Shown here one piece after another: positions 45,521 through 56,112 of a stretch of 64,000 bases of DNA. Below the pieces are notes generated by a model. It saw only the letters and a program-made list of their open reading frames with translations, had not been told where the DNA came from and made no database searches. The position numbers and the translations under genes were made by a program. Numbering within the stretch: the stretch's first letter is position 1; each line of letters opens with the position of its first letter. The DNA comes from Paraspadella gotoi (lineage: Eukaryota; Chaetognatha): positions 24,276,247-24,340,246 of the forward strand of contig CM119265.1 in NCBI GenBank assembly GCA_051294375.1, in the 5' to 3' direction.

Positions 45521-47963
45521 ATGGGATCCTGGACGGACATCTTCGCCTTTCATCGGAGCCTGGTCGATCTTCCTCGGTGCTCTCGTCGTTCCTCAGTTGG
45601 TCTTACTACAACGTTCTCTGCGATTTGACGCTCGTCTTCAACAACAGCTTCATCCTCGTCGCCTGCGTCGTCATCAACACTTTCGTGGTGACGCCGCTCT
45701 TCGTCGTGACGCGGCGTCACTTTCGGATGACGTGGCGTCAATGGATCGGCGCATGGCGTTCGGTTCCATCGACAATTTCTTGATCGTCCTCATGTCCTTT
45801 GCGTTTCAGGTTGGAGGAGGGGGGCTGTTTATCTCTCTCTCATCTCTCGTTCTCTCTCTCTCTCGTCTCTCTCTCTCTCTCTCATCTCTCTGCTCGTCTC
45901 TCATCTTCTCGTCCTCTCTCCTCTGTCTCTCTCTCTTCTCGCCTCTCTCTCTCTAGCTCTCTCTCTTTTTTCGCAGAGTTTCAAAATCTCCTTCAGTCAA
46001 GAAGCTTTTTTCCGCGGAGAAAGAAAACATCATCTCCTTTTCGCTTCGGCTTTTTTTTTTACCTCCTTTGTCACGCACTCAATTTCCCCTATCTTCCTCC
46101 TCTTTTCCTCTCTTCCTCCTCCTCCTCCTCCTCTTCCTCCTCCTCCTGCCCTTTGTTCCTTTTTTTCTTCCTTGTTTTTTTTTTTTGCTTTCTTAAGATT
46201 CTTTACTTCAACATCACCTCTCAGGCCAAAAGGCCCGCACCGAACTCCATCAAAACCCCATCAGTGACGCTTAATTCCTTTCTCGGCCCTATTCTTCTAA
46301 AACGACCCATTTCAAGTTCAATTGGGAATTAAAATAGTTTTTCTTTAAAAGATTTAAGGATTAAGGAATGGAAATATGACGCTTTTGGTAAAGAGAGCCT
46401 TAAATTTGGCCTCATTCTCCCTAATCAAATGATCTTTTTAGTCCACCCCGTCTCTTACCTCTTCAATCACCTTTGCCATCCCATCAACATCAGTTCCCCT
46501 TCACTCCATCAGCCTTCTCTCTCGCTTCTCCATCCCTTACCCTGTCACTTACCCACTGTAATTCCGTCTACAACAGAGCCCTGCTGATCTCTGCTCCATT
46601 CCTTCCTTCATCTCTCACCTTTTTCGATTTTAAAATATTACAAATATTTATTATAATTTTATGTTATATTAATATATATAAATTATAAATATTTTGAAAA
46701 AATTCCATAAATATTATTTATAATTTAATTTCAAGTAATTTTGAAAAAAAGGAGAATGTCCTATAAAATACCCTATATAATACCCTAAAGGAAAATACTC
46801 TATAAAATACCCTATATAATACCCTAAAGGAAAATACTCTATAAAATACCCTATATAATACCCTATATTATCTTCGAAATGACACATTTTCCCTTCCCTC
46901 TCCCCCCCCCGATTCAGCACATCCCGATAGGCGACGCTTCCTGTCTTTTCGCCCTCCGCGTCGTCTGGACGCCCATCGTCGAGGCCATCTGGAAGCGGCG
47001 TTGTCTCCCGTGGGGTCAGATCTTGGTCGCCGGCGTCAGTGTCGTCGGCGCCGTTCTCATCACGCAACCGGCGTTCATTTTCGGCGCCGCTTCGACGACT
47101 TCCGGTTCCGAGTGGAGCGGCGTCGCCTACTTGTGCGCGATCGGCGCCGGAATCTTGGCGTCGCTGTCGTACATCCTGTTGGCGCTTTGGCCGGAAATGC
47201 ATTGGGCCGTGTGGCAATCGATGATCGCGCCCATGGGGTGAGGAGAGTGTTGTTTTTGTTGTTGTTGTTTTTGTTGTTGTTGTTGTTGTTGTTGTTGTCA
47301 ACTATTTGACAATCCTGGATGCAACTCTCTCTTTGGTTGCCTGGTTGGTTGGCTGATTGGAAGGTTAAATAGTTGACAGGATGGTTGGTTGGATGGTTGG
47401 TTAATTCGTTTTTTTATTTGTTTGTTCGTTCGTTACTCATTCATTTGTTCGTTTCCTTCTTTTGTTTTGTTCGATCGTTCGTTTCGTTCGTTCGGTTCCG
47501 TTTCGTTCGTTCGTTCGTTCGGTTCGTTCGTTCGTTCGTTTCGTTCTTTCGTTCTTTCGTTCTTTCGTTCGTTCGTTTCGTTGCGAAGAGAAAAAGTTTA
47601 ATCTGCTTTCACCCTCCCCTGTCTCAACCTACCCTTACCCTTCCAAACCCCAACCCCGCCGCAGCTGGATCATCGCTCCCATCAACTACCTCGCATCAAC
47701 GGCACCTCTTACCCAAAGACTTCGTCCCGCGGATTTCGTCAAATCTTCCTCATCGCTCTCTTCGACATGTTGGGGGCGCGCCTGCCGCACGGGCGCGTCC
47801 AGGAGCACGACGCCTCCACCGTGGCCCTCGTCAGCGTCCTCGAGGATCCCCTTCACTTACTTCTGGGGTTGGGTCTACGCGGGTCAGTCGCTGCGGGCTG
47901 CTCAACTTCATCGGGCGGCTCTGGTCATGGCGTCCGTTGTCTTGTTTGAGCGCGCCGTGTGTT
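45521..47963 (+). CDS. EamA/DMT-superfamily transporter, SLC35G-like, frame-disrupted
   Basis: Three exons are recognisable: 45521-45809, 46918-47237 and 47665 to about 47963. Exon 2 is intact and phase 0 at its start (...FAFQ|HIPIGDASCLFA). It reads PIGDA, a hydrophobic helix, LPWGQ, GAVLITQPAFIFG and another helix (TM4 to TM6 of a ten-helix fold). Exon 1 gives SFLSWSYYNVL, VACVVINTFVVTPL and FGSIDNFLIVLMSFAFQ (TM1-TM3), but these sit in different frames, with shifts near 45550, 45590 and 45755. Exon 3 (joined in phase, Met-Gly-Trp-Ile-Ile) gives FLIALFDMLG, DASTVALVSVLEDP and FTYFWGWVYAG (TM8-TM10), with shifts near 47730, 47850 and around 47900. The donor of exon 1 is a weak GTTGGA. DMT proteins carry nucleotide sugars, metabolites or drugs across membranes; the substrate here is unknown. 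Kept introns argue against a processed pseudogene; indel errors are likelier. The last exon and stop are not identified. Confidence 0.72.
46761..46877. repeat. 39-bp tandem repeat at the 3' end of transporter intron 1
   Basis: Units start at 46761, 46800 and 46839 (CTATAAAATACCCTATATAA + TACCCTAAAGGAAAATACT). They are three nearly exact copies with a period of 39, ending 40 bases before exon 2. The period being divisible by three makes an open minus-strand frame of Tyr-Ile-Gly-Tyr-Phe repeats, which is not a gene. Confidence 0.93.
47238..47664. repeat. Transporter intron 2 with TTG, GGTT and GTTC microsatellites
   Basis: Donor GG|GTGAGG and acceptor CCCCGCCGCAG| bound this intron. Inside are (TTG)n at 47258-47299, GGTT-type repeats at 47330-47400 and (GTTC)n at 47478-47580. 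Confidence 0.8.
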
Positions 47964-48550
47964 GTGAGGGACGGAAGAGAAGGGAGGAGGGGAGAGGAAG
48001 AGGCTGGTGGGGAGAGGGGAGGGAAGGGGGGAAGAGATGGAGGAGGAGAAAGGGGAGAAGGGGATGTGGTGGGGAGGAGGAATGTGGAAGTGGAAGCGAG
48101 TGGGGGGAAGGAGGAGAGAGAGAGGGAGGAGGGAGAGAGGAGGGATGAGAGAGAGAGCAGAGAGGAGGAGAGGGGAGGAGAGTAAGCGAGGATGAAGAGG
48201 GGGAGAGAGAGAGCAGAAAAGAGCTTAGAGGAGAGGGAGGAGAGGAGGCCGGGAGGAGAGCGATTAGTTGGAGCTGTTGAGAGGAGTAGAGGATAGGCGT
48301 GAGAGTTGGAGAGAAGGAGGGATGGAGGAGGGTGGAAGGGTGGAGAGAGAGAGAGGATAGTTAGTCAAGTCGGAGAAAAAGGAGACGGAGTTGCGACGGT
48401 GAGAGTGAGGAGAGAGAGAAGGCGGGAGGAGAGAGGAGAGTGAGAAGCGAAAGAGAGGAAGAAGAGAAGGAGAGAGGAGAGAGAGGGAGAAAGATGAGAC
48501 GAGAGCGAGAGAAGAAAGAGGGAAGGGAGAGAGAGAGAGAGAGAGTGTCC
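47964..48550. repeat. GA/GGA-rich purine tract
   Basis: About 600 bases of almost pure purine on the plus strand, following the last recognisable transporter exon. It ends with a (GA)n run at 48521-48545. All open frames in it are Arg/Glu/Gly-rich low complexity. Confidence 0.85.
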
Positions 48551-50340
48551 TCCTCCTCCAAGGTTTGACGCTTGAAAAATGTTCCTCATTTTTCTCTCTG
48601 AGGTTTAAACGATTTTCTAACTTTGGGTTATTTCATACGAACCAGGCGAGAGTTAAAAAGTCATTCAAAAAAAAATTTATTAACAAACAGTCTCACGTAG
48701 CGCGATTTTGTAACGTCTTGCCATAATAATTTATATATAACTGCTGTCACGAATGCAATTAATTTAATGTACTTTGCGGTTAATAACGTCTCAAGTGATG
48801 CGTAACAGAAGAATTCCGCGCGGCCAGCATTTTTCNNNNNNNNNNNNNNNNNNNNNNNNNNNNNNNNNNNNNNNNNNNNNNNNNNNNNNNNNNNNNNNNN
48901 NNNNNNNNNNNNNNNNNNNNNNNNNNNNNNNNNNNNNNNNNNNNNNNNNNNNNNNNNNNNNNNNNNNNNNNNNNNNNNNNNNNNNNNNNNNNNNNNNNNN
49001 NNNNNNNNNNNNNNNNNNNNNNNNNNNNNNNNNNNNNNNNNNNNNNNNNNNNNNNNNNNNTAAAACTTTTTCTCTTCCAGCCTATCGCAATTCTTTTACA
49101 ATAAAAAAAATAAACGTTTTAATGTTTTCAACATTATTTGTTTTCGATTTTTTTCCCTCCAACGACCAAAAGAAAAAAAGATGAAACTTCAATCCAGAAA
49201 GTGTGTTGTGAACTTGGCTCGTCGATCATACCTCGTCAATTCGAACGAATTCTCGTCATTCCGAACGATTAAGTCCGAAAACAATTCCCGGGTTTGATAT
49301 TTACCTGGGATAGCGAAAGGAAAAGTCTGTCTTTACATCCATGTATCACATCTTCATTTTTTTGCTCTAGAATGTTCTAGAATGTTCGGCTGATACCCCA
49401 AAGAATTCAAGTCTTATATGCACTCTCAAACTCCAGTCGGTATTCGCTTTTCTCCCCCTTGCTATTCTACCATGCCTCAAAACTGCTAAGCAAAGCTACT
49501 TTCCCACAATCAAACCCTGTCACGCCCTTCTCCCCCTACCATGCCTCGACACTTCCAAACCCTCCTTTGCCCCTTTCCATGCTTAAAACCAGCCACGCCT
49601 TGCCCTCGTTCCGGATATCCTGTCTCCATAGCGACGCGATTCGTCAAAGTCTTCCCCGTTTGTTTGTTGACATCGAAAAAGAAGAAGAAGAAGAAGTAAA
49701 AGAAAAAAATGGAAAAAAATTAAAAGAAAGAAGGAGTTTCCTTCAGTCGCTCGAGGAAGTCTCGGGGAAAAGGGGGAAAAAAATAAGACCTTGGTGACAA
49801 TTTTATAATCGTTCTTCTTCCATCCATCTCCTCCACCTCCTCCTCCTCCTCTTCCTCTTCCTCCTCCTTCTCTTTCAACAAAGATGGCAAAATAGTGGCT
49901 TCGCTCCAGGCGGAAAAATCGCTGATTAATAAATTTTCAGTCTCATCCGTTCAAAACTTTTTTTTTGCTTTCGCTTCGAGTTTTTCCGCCTCCCCTCGAC
50001 TTGTTACAACGCCCAAGTCGTTTCCATTAAGTCGGTCGGTCAGTCTATCCTTAACCCAGACCTTTCCTTTAAACCCAAATATAAAATTAACTCCGAATTA
50101 ATGATAAAATTGGATGTTTTAGAAAAATAAGGCCAGTTTCCACCATTGATTTCCCTTTTGTCTCACACAGTTTTTTCTCTTCTCTTCTTTAAACTTTGTA
50201 ATTTTCTTTCATTTTGTTCTTGACCTAATTTTTTTTTTTACTATTTTTTCCTCCGTTTTTCCAATATTTATTCTTGTTCCAGTTTTATTCTATTTTTCTC
50301 TTCACTTAACTTAACTCTCGTCTTCTCATCTTATATCATT
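48551..50340. other. Mostly non-coding; possible 3'-terminal exon site
   Basis: AT-rich, with a 225-base gap (48836-49060). At 49071-49080 an acceptor-like TTTTCTCTTCCAG is followed within 20 bases by AATAAA (49100), which could be a short terminal exon of the transporter, but no peptide supports it. Bases 49459-49797 are an open frame with no ATG and with CATGCCTC-type repeats. (GAA)n lies at 49678-49698 and (TCC)n at 49825-49870. Confidence 0.4.
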
Positions 50341-50344
50341 TTTC

Positions 50345-50625
50345 ACTCTCTCTCTCTCTCTCTCTTCTGGTTCCTCTCTCTCTCTCTCTCTTCTCTCTCC
50401 TCTTTTCTCTCGCCTGCTCTTTACTTCTTCATTTCCGCTCGACAGTAATTGTAAGGCTTTTTTCTCGCTACGCATATGGTTTTCCAATGCATCTCCAGGG
50501 CTTCATTTTTTACTCTTTTCTTCTTTCTTTCTCCGCCTCTTTCTTTCTTTCTTTCTCTTTTTCTTTCTTTTCTTTCTTTCTTCTTTCTTTTCTTTCTTTC
50601 TTTCTTTCTTTCTTTCTTTTATTTT
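50345..50625. repeat. (CT)n then (CTTT)n microsatellites
   Basis: CT runs at 50347-50400 and CTTT/CTTTT repeats at 50515-50625. All frames are Phe/Leu/Ser-rich. Confidence 0.95.
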
Positions 50626-50910
50626 CCATCTTTCTAAATTTCTTTCAAGTTTCTTATTACTCTTTTTTCTTTTGTTTTTTCTTTTCTTTTTTGTCTTTCC
50701 CCACTATTTTCTTTACCCCCCCCAAAAAAAAACATATGTAGTCAACTATCAACCGCGTTTCGCGAATCCGACACAACGAGAAAATTGTTTTGACTTTGTT
50801 TTTGTTTTGTTTTTGTTTGGTTTTGTTTGTTTGTTTACGTTATTGATTGCTTTTCGGCGCCTTTCGTTCTGGAATCCTCCGCGTCTCTTGGGGATTGCGG
50901 GTTTCGTCCT

Positions 50911-50911
50911 G

Positions 50912-50979
<68 letters not shown>

Positions 50980-50990
50980 CGACGCCGAGG
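50911..50990. repeat. (GAC)n trinucleotide array before a splice-donor-like site
   Basis: About 24 uninterrupted GAC units. One plus frame reads FWNPPRLLGIAGFVL, then poly-Asp, then AEDCLQSEA up to GCGAAGC|GTAAGT at 51011. An acidic exon tail is conceivable, but no AG lies between about 50781 and the array with a convincing tract, and poly-Arg and poly-Thr frames exist too. Confidence 0.6.
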
Positions 50991-51238
50991 ACTGTTTACA
51001 AAGCGAAGCGTAAGTAGTCTCTCGGGAAGGGAAAGCGATCCAAAGCGAAAAGTGACAGCGATTGAAAGTGAAAAGAGAAAGTGAGATGATTATTTGCGAA
51101 ACGCAATTAAAATGATTGTGACTGAAAGAGAGATTTTAAAACGAAAAGAAATTAAAAAAAAAATTTAAAAGGATATGAAAATGAATATAAAAGGGAAATA
51201 CAGATAAAATTAATAATAAGCATATACAAATAACATAC

Positions 51239-51294
51239 TGTGGATTCGATCCCCGAATCTCTGAGCCACGAGTGATTCGGGGATCGAATCCACA
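51239..51294. promoter_or_regulatory. Perfect 21-bp inverted repeat (hairpin)
   Basis: TGTGGATTCGATCCCCGAAT plus C (51239-51259) is exactly complementary to 51274-51294, with a 14-base loop. The right arm contains GGGGATCGAATCCAC, close to a tRNA T-arm, so it might derive from tRNA-like DNA. It could form a cruciform or an RNA stem. It is embedded in AT-rich sequence with no gene adjacent. Confidence 0.85.
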
Positions 51295-51420
51295 ATACTT
51301 GTAATAAAAAAATTTTAAAATATGGAAAAAATTTAAAAAAAAAAAAGAAGAGCATAAAGGAAAGCAAAGGAAATGAAGAAAAAGTATAAGTGATACTAAA
51401 CGATCGATAAACGACATCAA

Positions 51421-51570
51421 ACGCGATCTAAAGCGATATAACGCGATCTAAAGCGATCTAAAGCGATCTAACGCGATCTAACGCGATCTAAAGCGATAGA
51501 GCGTGATCTAAAGCGATCTAACGCGATCTAAAGCGATATAACGCGATCTAAAGCGATCTAAAGCGATCAA
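51421..51570. repeat. Fifteen exact-register 10-bp repeats
   Basis: The consensus is A(A/C)GCGATCTA, with every unit exactly ten bases from 51421 to 51570 and without a single indel. Variation is confined to position 2 in most units plus a few substitutions (AAGCGATATA, AAGCGATAGA, GCGTGATCTA). Degenerate units extend leftwards from about 51398. Confidence 0.95.
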
Positions 51571-51632
51571 AGGCGTCGGGGAAATCGAATTCATGACACC
51601 AAAGAGTCACGCCCTTTCATAATTCGAAAAGG

Positions 51633-51712
51633 GCAAAGTCGTCGTTATCGTCGTCGTCGTCGTCGTCGTCGTTATCGTCGCCGTCGCCGTCGCCGTCGCC
51701 GTCGTCGTCATC
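51633..51712. repeat. (GTC)n array with phase changes
   Basis: GTC repeats interrupted by GTTATC and a (GTCGCC)n stretch; further (GTC) runs at 51825-51865 lead into a 671-base gap. Aspartate-rich minus frames and Ser-rich plus frames are by-products. Confidence 0.93.
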
Positions 51713-52536
51713 ATCATCCTCATTAGCAAAAGAGAAAAAAAGCAAAAAAGCAAAAAAGTAAAAAATCAAAAAAGCAAAAAAGCACTCTCGTTCGTTGTCA
51801 TTATCGTCGCCTTCGTTGTTCTCTCCGTCGTCGTCGTCATCGTTGTCTTTTTCGTCGACGTCGTCNNNNNNNNNNNNNNNNNNNNNNNNNNNNNNNNNNN
51901 NNNNNNNNNNNNNNNNNNNNNNNNNNNNNNNNNNNNNNNNNNNNNNNNNNNNNNNNNNNNNNNNNNNNNNNNNNNNNNNNNNNNNNNNNNNNNNNNNNNN
52001 NNNNNNNNNNNNNNNNNNNNNNNNNNNNNNNNNNNNNNNNNNNNNNNNNNNNNNNNNNNNNNNNNNNNNNNNNNNNNNNNNNNNNNNNNNNNNNNNNNNN
52101 NNNNNNNNNNNNNNNNNNNNNNNNNNNNNNNNNNNNNNNNNNNNNNNNNNNNNNNNNNNNNNNNNNNNNNNNNNNNNNNNNNNNNNNNNNNNNNNNNNNN
52201 NNNNNNNNNNNNNNNNNNNNNNNNNNNNNNNNNNNNNNNNNNNNNNNNNNNNNNNNNNNNNNNNNNNNNNNNNNNNNNNNNNNNNNNNNNNNNNNNNNNN
52301 NNNNNNNNNNNNNNNNNNNNNNNNNNNNNNNNNNNNNNNNNNNNNNNNNNNNNNNNNNNNNNNNNNNNNNNNNNNNNNNNNNNNNNNNNNNNNNNNNNNN
52401 NNNNNNNNNNNNNNNNNNNNNNNNNNNNNNNNNNNNNNNNNNNNNNNNNNNNNNNNNNNNNNNNNNNNNNNNNNNNNNNNNNNNNNNNNNNNNNNNNNNN
52501 NNNNNNNNNNNNNNNNNNNNNNNNNNNNNNNNNNNN

Positions 52537-53085
52537 AAACTAATTGAAAAAAAGTTAGCATTAGAAAACTATTAGTCAAGAATTATTCATATTTTAATGA
52601 TAATGATAACTTAACCGAATAAATAATTTAAGCATTTTAACTCTTTTAATCAATTCAAACACAATCGATGAAAACAAATCCACGGCTTATAGCGTTTAAT
52701 TATGATACAGATAGTTCACATCGTTTCGTTCTAACCCATTTAATCAATCATTTTATCAATAAAAAGCCTAAATCTATATTAAATTTATAATAACTGCCAA
52801 ACGACAACGAATAAAAACTTTTGTATTCATCTCCCGATCCCAAAGAAAAAAGAAAAAAATCCCTGATTCAGAATTTCAGATCATTCAACCTTTTCCTTCT
52901 CTAAATCATTCGTCCAGAGAAGAAAAAAAGAAATGTGCGAAAAAAGATTTCTCTTCCTTTTTTTATTTCTTTTTTTTCCTTTTTTTTTTATCTCGGCCAC
53001 CAGCACTCGGCCAAAGGCATCGATGACCCATGAGGCCCGTCTTAAAATATGGATTGTTGGGCGAACTGGGAAAATAGGTTAGAAT
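52537..53085. other. AT-rich intergenic with one weak exon-like island
   Basis: Right of the gap lies AT-rich DNA. Around 53005-53075 a more GC-balanced island sits between pyrimidine-rich flanks on both strands (TTTTCCCAG on the minus, a long T-tract and CACCAG on the plus). Open peptides such as RPTIHILRRASWVIDAFGR (minus) exist, but donors are poor, so no exon is called. Confidence 0.35.
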
Positions 53086-53781
53086 TCCTCTCTCTCTCTC
53101 TCTTACCCGTACGTAAGAAAAACTCACCTTTTCACTAAATGTAGATTTTTTTTAATTCATTTCTTGATTATCTTTTACTTCTCTCTTTTTATATCTCTTT
53201 TTCAACTGATTTTTTCATAATCCTCGTGCGCAGGAGAGGCCACTCAATGTTCTACTTCTCTCTCTCTCATCTCTCTCTCATTCTCTCTCTCTCTTCTTCT
53301 TCTCTCTCTCTCTCTATTCTTCTCTTCTCCTGCTTTTCACTGTTTTCGTAAAACGCTCAGAGACGTGCAGTCATGTCGTCGCGTTTTTTCTCTACGAAAT
53401 AAAAACGCCCTGCTCTTACTCTCTCTTTCTCTCGTGCTCTTCTTCTTCTCTTCTTCGTCTCTCTCTCTCTCTCTCTTTCTCTCTCTTCTCATTACTCTCT
53501 CTCCTTCTCTCTCCCTCTCTCTCTCTCTCCTTTCTGCATTCTCTCTTACTGCTTTCCTCTCCCTCTTCTCTCCCTCTCCCTTCCTGCTCTTTCTCTCTTC
53601 TCGTGTCCGCCTTATTGCTTTTTGTTTTTCCTCTTTTGCCCTCGGTAACTATTATTGTCGTGAGATTGTTTTCGGCTTTCCAAAAATCTTTATCGTCCCC
53701 CCTCGCTGCCCCTTCCGCCATCCTTTCACGTTTGTGCCTCCCCTCCAATGTTGCGTTCTCGCGACTCGTTCAACTGTTTGA
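53086..53781. repeat. CT-rich microsatellite stretch
   Basis: CT runs at 53090-53102, 53262-53314 and 53455-53530 within pyrimidine-rich DNA. The frame at 53365-53781 is Leu/Ser-rich throughout. The sequence then enters a 415-base gap. Confidence 0.85.
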
Positions 53782-54196
53782 NNNNNNNNNNNNNNNNNNN
53801 NNNNNNNNNNNNNNNNNNNNNNNNNNNNNNNNNNNNNNNNNNNNNNNNNNNNNNNNNNNNNNNNNNNNNNNNNNNNNNNNNNNNNNNNNNNNNNNNNNNN
53901 NNNNNNNNNNNNNNNNNNNNNNNNNNNNNNNNNNNNNNNNNNNNNNNNNNNNNNNNNNNNNNNNNNNNNNNNNNNNNNNNNNNNNNNNNNNNNNNNNNNN
54001 NNNNNNNNNNNNNNNNNNNNNNNNNNNNNNNNNNNNNNNNNNNNNNNNNNNNNNNNNNNNNNNNNNNNNNNNNNNNNNNNNNNNNNNNNNNNNNNNNNNN
54101 NNNNNNNNNNNNNNNNNNNNNNNNNNNNNNNNNNNNNNNNNNNNNNNNNNNNNNNNNNNNNNNNNNNNNNNNNNNNNNNNNNNNNNNNNNNNNNNN

Positions 54197-54824
54197 TTTT
54201 GACCTTTTCTCGCCTCTTCTTTTTCCCCCCCATTTTTTTATGTCGTTCCTTTTTTAGCGACCGATCTTAATCATTTTACGAATTCGTTATTTAATTTTTT
54301 TTCTTTTAATATTTTATAATTCGCCGGACATGAAATATATATGAGGAGAGATTTTCCAAAATTGTCTGTATTGCTTTGTTTTATTAGCTCGATATTTAAA
54401 TGTTAAATATTCAACGTTAACGGGTCTTCGGGCTTATTTTCCCAAAACGCCCCTTTTGATATAATATTTCAAGAGGTAAGGGTTTAGGATTAAGTTATGG
54501 ATTAAGGTGGGAGATATGGTTGGTGATGAGGATTAGTGATTAAGGATTTGGTTAAATTGGTTATGGTTAGGGATTAAATAGTTTTTTTAAGTTTTTAATC
54601 TTTTAATCTTTTTCTCTCAAATACGTTTTTTCCTTTAACCTTAAATTAATTCCTCCTTTTTTTCCATTTCCCCTCCCAACCAAGGCCTTTGTCATAATTT
54701 GCTTCTCAATATTTCTTTTAAAGTAATAATTAAATCTTTTAAAGTAATAATTAAATCTTTCTTTCCATTTCTCCCTTCATCCTTTTTTACCTCTTTTTTT
54801 CATTTTACCTCTTTCCTTACCCTG
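54197..54824. other. AT-rich intergenic, 3' flank or intron of the Ig exon
   Basis: Contains a GGATTA/GGTTA-like degenerate series (54475-54570) and a 23-bp direct repeat built on CTTTTAAAGTAATAATTAAAT (54716-54760). No gene is seen. Confidence 0.5.
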
Positions 54825-54830
54825 CCTCAC

Positions 54831-54990
54831 CTATTAGGAGATAAGTAGGAGGGCAGAAAGGGCGAGGCGGAGACGACGTTGCAGACCGGTTTGGAGACAA
54901 CGGAGAGTTTGCCCATGAAGTCGTTCCCGCATTTGTAAGATCCCCCATCTTCGAGTTGAGTGTTGGTGATGTGGATGTAGTAGGTGCGAC
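54831..54990 (-). CDS. Exon encoding the C-terminal half of an Ig-like domain
   Basis: On the minus strand the acceptor CCCCTCCTCCAG| (AG at 54991-54992) and donor AATAG|GTGAGG (GT from 54830) bound 160 bases open in one frame. The peptide reads TYYIHITNTQLEDGGSYKC and then GNDFMGKLSVVSKPVCNVV. Leu-Glu-Asp-Gly-Gly-Ser-Tyr-Lys-Cys is the D-x-G-x-Y-x-C signature of strand F of immunoglobulin domains, preceded by the E-strand (Ile-x-Ile-x-Asn). The exon starts two bases into a codon and ends two bases into one. The first cysteine, W and the signal peptide must lie in other exons. A minus-strand island at 55707-55790 ends in a GTGAGT donor, but no frame joins it in phase. Such proteins are adhesion or receptor molecules at the cell surface. 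Which subfamily cannot be told. Confidence 0.72.
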
Positions 54991-56112
54991 CTGGAGGAGG
55001 GGGTGGTTGGAGAGATTGATGGAGGAAGGGAGGGAGGAAGGAGGAAAGGAGAGAGTGAGGGAGGAAAAGGAAAGAGAGGTAAGGAAAAGGCAGGAAAGGA
55101 AAGGGAGGTAATGAAGGGAAAAATGAGATTAAAGAAATCGATTTATTGCGGTTGATGAAAGATGTGATTGAGCAACACTTTAGTATTGGGAAATGCAAAT
55201 AAATAAATTTTCTAATTTCGAATAGTTGTGAATTTGTAAAAGTTTTAAATGAGGTGTAGAAACTCGTTTCAATATTTATTTTTTTTCCTTTTCATCCACT
55301 ATATTATCTCAATCATCACTCTATCATCACACTGCTATCTCTTCACGTTTCCATCACTATCTCAGACTACTTATTATATAATCTTTTCACCATCTATTTG
55401 CACCGTNNNNNNNNNNNNNNNNNNNNNNNNNNNNNNNNNNNNNNNNNNNNNNNNNNNNNNNNNNNNNNNNNNNNNNNNNNNNNNNNNNNNNNNNNNNNNN
55501 NNNNNNNNNNNNNNNNNNNNNNNNNNNNNNNNNNNNNNNNNNNNNNNNNNNNNNNNNNNNNNNNNNNNNNNNNNNNNNNNNNNNNNNNNNNNNNNNNNNN
55601 NNNNNNNNNNNNNNNNNNNNNNNNNNNNNNNNNNNNNNNNNNNNNNNNNNAAAAAAAGAAAAAAGGAGGAAAGGAAAGATAAAAAAAGGAAAGACATCAT
55701 AACTCACAATCGAGATCGCGACCTCAATTCCGATGACTTTTCTGCTCCCTCTGGCGAGAGAGAATGCTGGCCGGACTCTCGGAGTTGGATGAGAATGGGG
55801 AGGGAGGGGGNNNNNNNNNNNNNNNNNNNNNNNNNNNNNNNNNNNNNNNNNNNNNNNNNNNNNNNNNNNNNNNNNNNNNNNNNNNNNNNNNNNNNNNNNN
55901 NNNNNNNNNNNNNNNNNNNNNNNNNNNNNNNNNNNNNNNNNNNNNNNNNNNNNNNNNNNNNNNNNNNNNNNNNNNNNNNNNNNNNNNNNNNNNNNNNNNN
56001 NNNNNNNNNNNNNNNNNNNNNNNNNNNNNNNNNNNNNNNNNNNNNNNNNNNNNNNNNNNNNNNNNNNNNNNNNNNNNNNNNNNNNNNNNNNNNNNNNNNN
56101 NNNNNNNNNNNN
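54991..56112. other. Upstream of the Ig exon: purine-rich DNA and two gaps
   Basis: GGA/GAGG-rich to 55120, then AT-rich DNA, gap 55407-55650, a short island (55700-55805) with a candidate donor on the minus strand, and gap 55811-56112. Missing exons of the Ig gene could lie in the gaps. Confidence 0.5.

Larger units (their letters stand above)
116..56112. other. Assembly gaps: 17 runs of N
   Basis: Runs of N at 116-322, 989-1195, 1602-1740, 2073-2097, 18922-18946, 21005-21029, 24769-24793, 34289-34313, 37994-38240, 38503-38512, 38791-38800, 44849-44948, 48836-49060, 51866-52536, 53782-54196, 55407-55650 and 55811-56112. Five are exactly 25 bases, two are 10, one is 100 and two are 207, so at least some are placeholder lengths. 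Many sit inside or beside (CT)n or other microsatellites. Sequence continuity across them should not be assumed. Confidence 0.99.

Noticed and set aside
46714-47301. 195-codon minus frame with Tyr-Ile-Gly-Tyr-Phe repeats
   Set aside because: It is antisense to transporter exon 2 and the 39-bp intronic repeat.
49459-49797. 112-codon plus frame with an acidic segment
   Set aside because: No ATG, repeats of CATGCCTC, and a (GAA)n tract making the acidic part.
51617-52579. 320-codon Asp-rich frame
   Set aside because: Mostly N and (GTC)n microsatellite.
55707-55800. Possible upstream exon of the Ig gene with a GTGAGT donor
   Set aside because: No frame of it joins the 54990 acceptor in phase without a stop; the acceptor would be in a gap.
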